Of a stretch of 30,207 nt of DNA, positions 29,936-30,207 are shown piece after piece. The position numbers and the translations under genes were made by a program. Numbering within the stretch: the stretch's first letter is position 1; every line of letters starts with the position of its first letter. A model generated the notes under the pieces. It made no database searches. It was not told where the DNA came from and saw only the letters and a program-made list of their open reading frames with translations. The stretch comes from JBDKLC01 sp964500215 (GTDB lineage Bacteria > Patescibacteriota > Minisyncoccia > Phycocordibacterales > CAIZLB01): NCBI GenBank assembly GCA_964500215.1, contig CAZCNA010000006.1, positions 1 through 30,207 on the forward strand. The letters run 5' to 3'.

Positions 29936-30207
29936 CTATTCTTTTAATTTTTGTTCAGCTTTGAGTGAAGCGTTGAATACAAGTATTTCGAGTATCCATG
30001 CGGGAAGAGCGTTTACCACTGGTATAAATTCGATAAGTGGTGCAGCGATGGCCATTATTCGACGAGATGACTTTGAATAATCAACACCGCGCTTCTTGAA
30101 CCAAAGATAAAATGTGAGTGTTGCTATGGGAGTAATGAGAATACTATCTATAACACCGCCTGCGGCAGGAAGAACACAGCCCGGGCGATGAGCGCCCCAG
30201 CCGTGTA
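29936..30207 (-). CDS. C-terminal end of a membrane protein (gene continues beyond the window)
   Basis: About 89 residues are present; the N-terminus lies past 30207. The visible part has a Cys/Pro/Gly segment (GCVLPAAGGVIDSIL), a hydrophobic helix (SILITPIATLTFYLWF) and a basic loop (KKRGVDYSKSSRR). A second helix-like stretch (MAIAAPLIEFIPVVNALPAWILEILV) and a charged tail (KAEQKLKE) follow. It is probably a polytopic membrane protein of the same locus. The stop is 16 bp before the next ATG, and the promoter element for that gene overlaps the gap. Confidence 0.7.
   Translation of the reverse strand, partial: HGWGAHRPGCVLPAAGGVIDSILITPIATLTFYLWFKKRGVDYSKSSRRIMAIAAPLIEFIPVVNALPAWILEILVFNASLKAEQKLKE

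Overview
The window reads as a chromosomal segment of a Patescibacteria (CPR) genome, most likely of the Paceibacteria/Parcubacteria type. This is inferred from gene content and style: compact housekeeping genes, heavy use of CGA for arginine, UGA used as stop, small exported proteins with one N-terminal anchor, VirB2-like two-helix proteins, a very short DciA-like protein beside dnaN, and hardly any Shine-Dalgarno sequences. It holds the replication origin neighbourhood, with a divergent dnaA-dnaN and rpmH-rnpA-yidC arrangement.

Layout. 1-3160: rpsT (minus), ruvA, fpg, a TrmH-family methyltransferase and a DoxX-like membrane protein. 3252-3324: a tRNA with anticodon UAU (Ile, AUA codons). 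3427-4763: an AT-rich pair, a class I methyltransferase and an anchored exported protein. 4790-9466 (minus): tsaE, polA, holA and aroE. 9560-12500: an island of two GC-rich genes of unknown function, each with its own near-consensus promoter, long structured 5' leader and strong terminator. 12623-14344: a PilB/GspE-type ATPase. 14345-14857: non-coding, with a minus-strand, about 190-nt rod-shaped RNA candidate (own promoter and terminator, 6S-like) and palindromes upstream of ruvB. 14858-16806: ruvB, ruvC and a small acidic protein. 17089-18267: tyrS (minus). 18377-20905: a class A penicillin-binding protein. 20937-23939 (minus): dciA-like, dnaN, probable oriC, dnaA. 24106-25361: rpmH, rnpA, yidC. 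25464-30207 (minus): an envelope locus with an anchored propeller-like protein, two VirB2-like proteins fused to different wall-hydrolase-like domains, a secreted Ig-like protein and a truncated membrane protein.

How the parts fit. Recombination and repair (ruvA, ruvB, ruvC, fpg, polA), replication (dnaA, dnaN, holA, dciA-like) and translation (rpsT, rpmH, rnpA, tyrS, tRNA) surround the origin. The PilB-like ATPase, PBP1A, YidC and the VirB2/hydrolase locus concern the envelope and secretion.

The main regulatory theme is that at least a dozen native genes carry a -10-like hexamer ending 6-9 nt before the start codon, which predicts leaderless mRNAs. The two island genes do the opposite: perfect 17-bp-spaced promoters and leaders of about 140-190 nt. 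The strongest candidates for something undescribed are the 190-nt RNA, the island with its leaders, and the VirB2-hydrolase fusions. All identifications were made by eye from motifs; no database search was run.
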